A DNA stretch of 64,000 bases from Candidatus Loosdrechtia aerotolerans (lineage in GTDB: Bacteria; Planctomycetota; Brocadiia; Brocadiales; Brocadiaceae): the NCBI GenBank assembly GCA_021646405.1, contig SOER01000001.1:62001-126000 (forward strand), read 5' to 3'. Shown in pieces: positions 63,092 to 64,000 of the stretch (its first letter is position 1; every line of letters starts with the position of its first letter). The notes beneath the pieces were generated by a model that worked only from the letters and a program-made list of their open reading frames with translations, was not told the DNA's origin and made no database searches. The translations under genes and the position numbers were made by a program.

Positions 63092-64000
63092 CACCTTGAT
63101 TAGTGATTTAATTTCTTCTAATCGTTTATGAATTTCATTTTCTTGAGAAATTCTCGATTCCATCATAGCTACCCGTCGACTTATGGAAGAATAACCAAGA
63201 CCAAACAGATTACCGATTTCCTGATTATTATACCAACCGGTACTCCATAAAAGATAAATCAATAAATCACGATTGAGTTTATTTGAATCGCTTATCCTGG
63301 AGGATTGTAAGAAATCATTTGTATCGCATTTTAACACCTTTGCCGCTTTCTCCAGGATGGTCTTAGGATTGGTATCTCTTAAAACTTGTCGTTTTTGGGG
63401 AATTTCAATATCAGGTTTTCCAGACAAATATTTGGACCTGATACGGTCGGTAAACTTCCGGGAACCCAAAAAGAGGCCATGCTGAAAATCTTCCCATATG
63501 CTTTTTTCTTCCCGGGAATATCCTTGAACCATTTCTCTATATGCTTTGTTCTTGTCTTTTGCATTAAAGTAAGAAAGAATAGGTGCTGTGTATAACCATT
63601 CTGGTGATTTTCTACCATAGGCATACACTGGATAGCTGCTCCATGGATAATCTACTAATCGCCTGACCATTCCGGCTCGTAACGGATTCCTATGGATATA
63701 ACAGGAGAGAAGCATCAGGTATTCATCATTTTATTTTCAATAAGAAAATTTTTGAATCGGCCTTGGAAAAGGTGTCCATTTCGCTTATGTTTTATATTAT
63801 AATGGCGGGTATACGTAGTTCCAAACCACTGCATTCCTTTAGAAATATTAGGCTTATTGGTTTTCAGGAGCAAATGGTAATGGTTATTCATGAGAACATA
63901 GGCATACACTTCGACCTCAAACCTTTCTGACATTTTTCCTAAAGTATCAAGAAACGAAATACGGTCATCATTATCAGTGAAAATGTCTCTTCGCTCATTT
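63089..64000 (-). pseudogene. REP-associated tyrosine transposase (RAYT, IS200-like Y1), frameshifted and running off the window
   Basis: The frame is open from the window end (NERRDIFTDNDDRISFLDTLG) through the HUH motif MNNHYHLLLK, KGMQWFGTTYTRHYN with the candidate catalytic Tyr, and GHLFQGRFKNFLIEN, then stops at 63715. The C-terminal part resumes in another frame as DEYLMLLSCYIHRNPLRAG and PWSSYPVYAYG, ending with a helix-turn-helix-like region at 63089. The break is a tandem ATTTT duplication at 63728-63737; removing one copy restores IENDEYL. Y1 transposases of this type move REP palindromes. The N-terminus is outside the window. Confidence 0.85.

Noticed and set aside
63089-64000. Programmed frameshift of the transposase
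   Set aside because: There is no slippery heptamer of the usual kind and the shift is explained simply by a duplicated ATTTT pentamer, so a mutation is likelier.

Overview
The window reads as about 64 kb of a low-GC, AT-skewed Gram-negative bacterial chromosome with an anaerobic, ferredoxin-based metabolism. Several enzymes are of archaeal or strict-anaerobe type: an archaeal-type S-adenosylmethionine synthetase, an archaeal-type cofactor-independent phosphoglycerate mutase, a two-subunit class I fumarase, a four-subunit 2-oxoacid:ferredoxin oxidoreductase and a 2-hydroxyacyl-CoA dehydratase-type Fe-S system. Secreted beta-propeller proteins, a copper-storage protein and a GH57 branching enzyme add to this. 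The mixture would fit an anaerobic planctomycete such as the Brocadiales (anammox group), but that is inference: no lineage-defining gene (hydrazine synthase, rRNA) lies here.

Layout. 0-9.6 kb: a heterodimeric ABC exporter on the minus strand, a methyltransferase/ABC-F pair, a TPR protein, a secreted 8-repeat propeller and a transglutaminase-like protein. 9.8-15.4 kb: a tight operon starting with an unusual GNAT-KorC fusion, then fumarase alpha and beta, ApgM, an AsmA-like protein and CvpA. 15.4-21.8 kb: a SprT-like peptidase, a small haem-oxidase-like membrane protein, a dehydratase activator fused to a dehydratase subunit with its partner, biotin synthase and a TIM-barrel protein of unknown role. 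22.3-27.6 kb: an ECF sigma/anti-sigma pair, a cyclase-family hydrolase and porGDAB. 27.8-35.9 kb, minus strand: HtrA, DUF4340, Gld-type ABC genes and RpoZ. 36.2-47.6 kb: cysK-cysE, an LsrF/DhnA-like aldolase, a Zn dehydrogenase, a 42-residue membrane protein, universal stress proteins, DUF4912 with GH57, AdoMet synthetase, a DUF155/RMD1-like protein and a cupredoxin that ends at a strong terminator.

48-53.2 kb is the most unusual part. Three tandem paralogues of a secreted domain protein are followed by a fourth gene with the same leader peptide but an unrelated mature part. The first two paralogues are nearly identical in DNA over part of their length. The third has lost one domain by a clean in-frame deletion. 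The two spacers between them carry hairpins at the same place, with a paired base change in the shared base of the stem. 54.1-59.2 kb: a 15-cysteine copper-storage-like protein, then a molybdopterin oxidoreductase whose fourth Fe-S cysteine is glycine, a cupin and a formaldehyde-dehydrogenase-like enzyme. 59.2-64 kb: palindromic repeats around a 13-14-repeat secreted propeller, then a BrnTA toxin-antitoxin pair whose toxin gene has lost its 5' end where a REP-associated (Y1/RAYT) transposase gene abuts it. That transposase is itself broken by a 5-bp tandem duplication.

I saw no rRNA, tRNA, CRISPR array or prophage. Functional names rest on motifs read by eye; no database search was possible.
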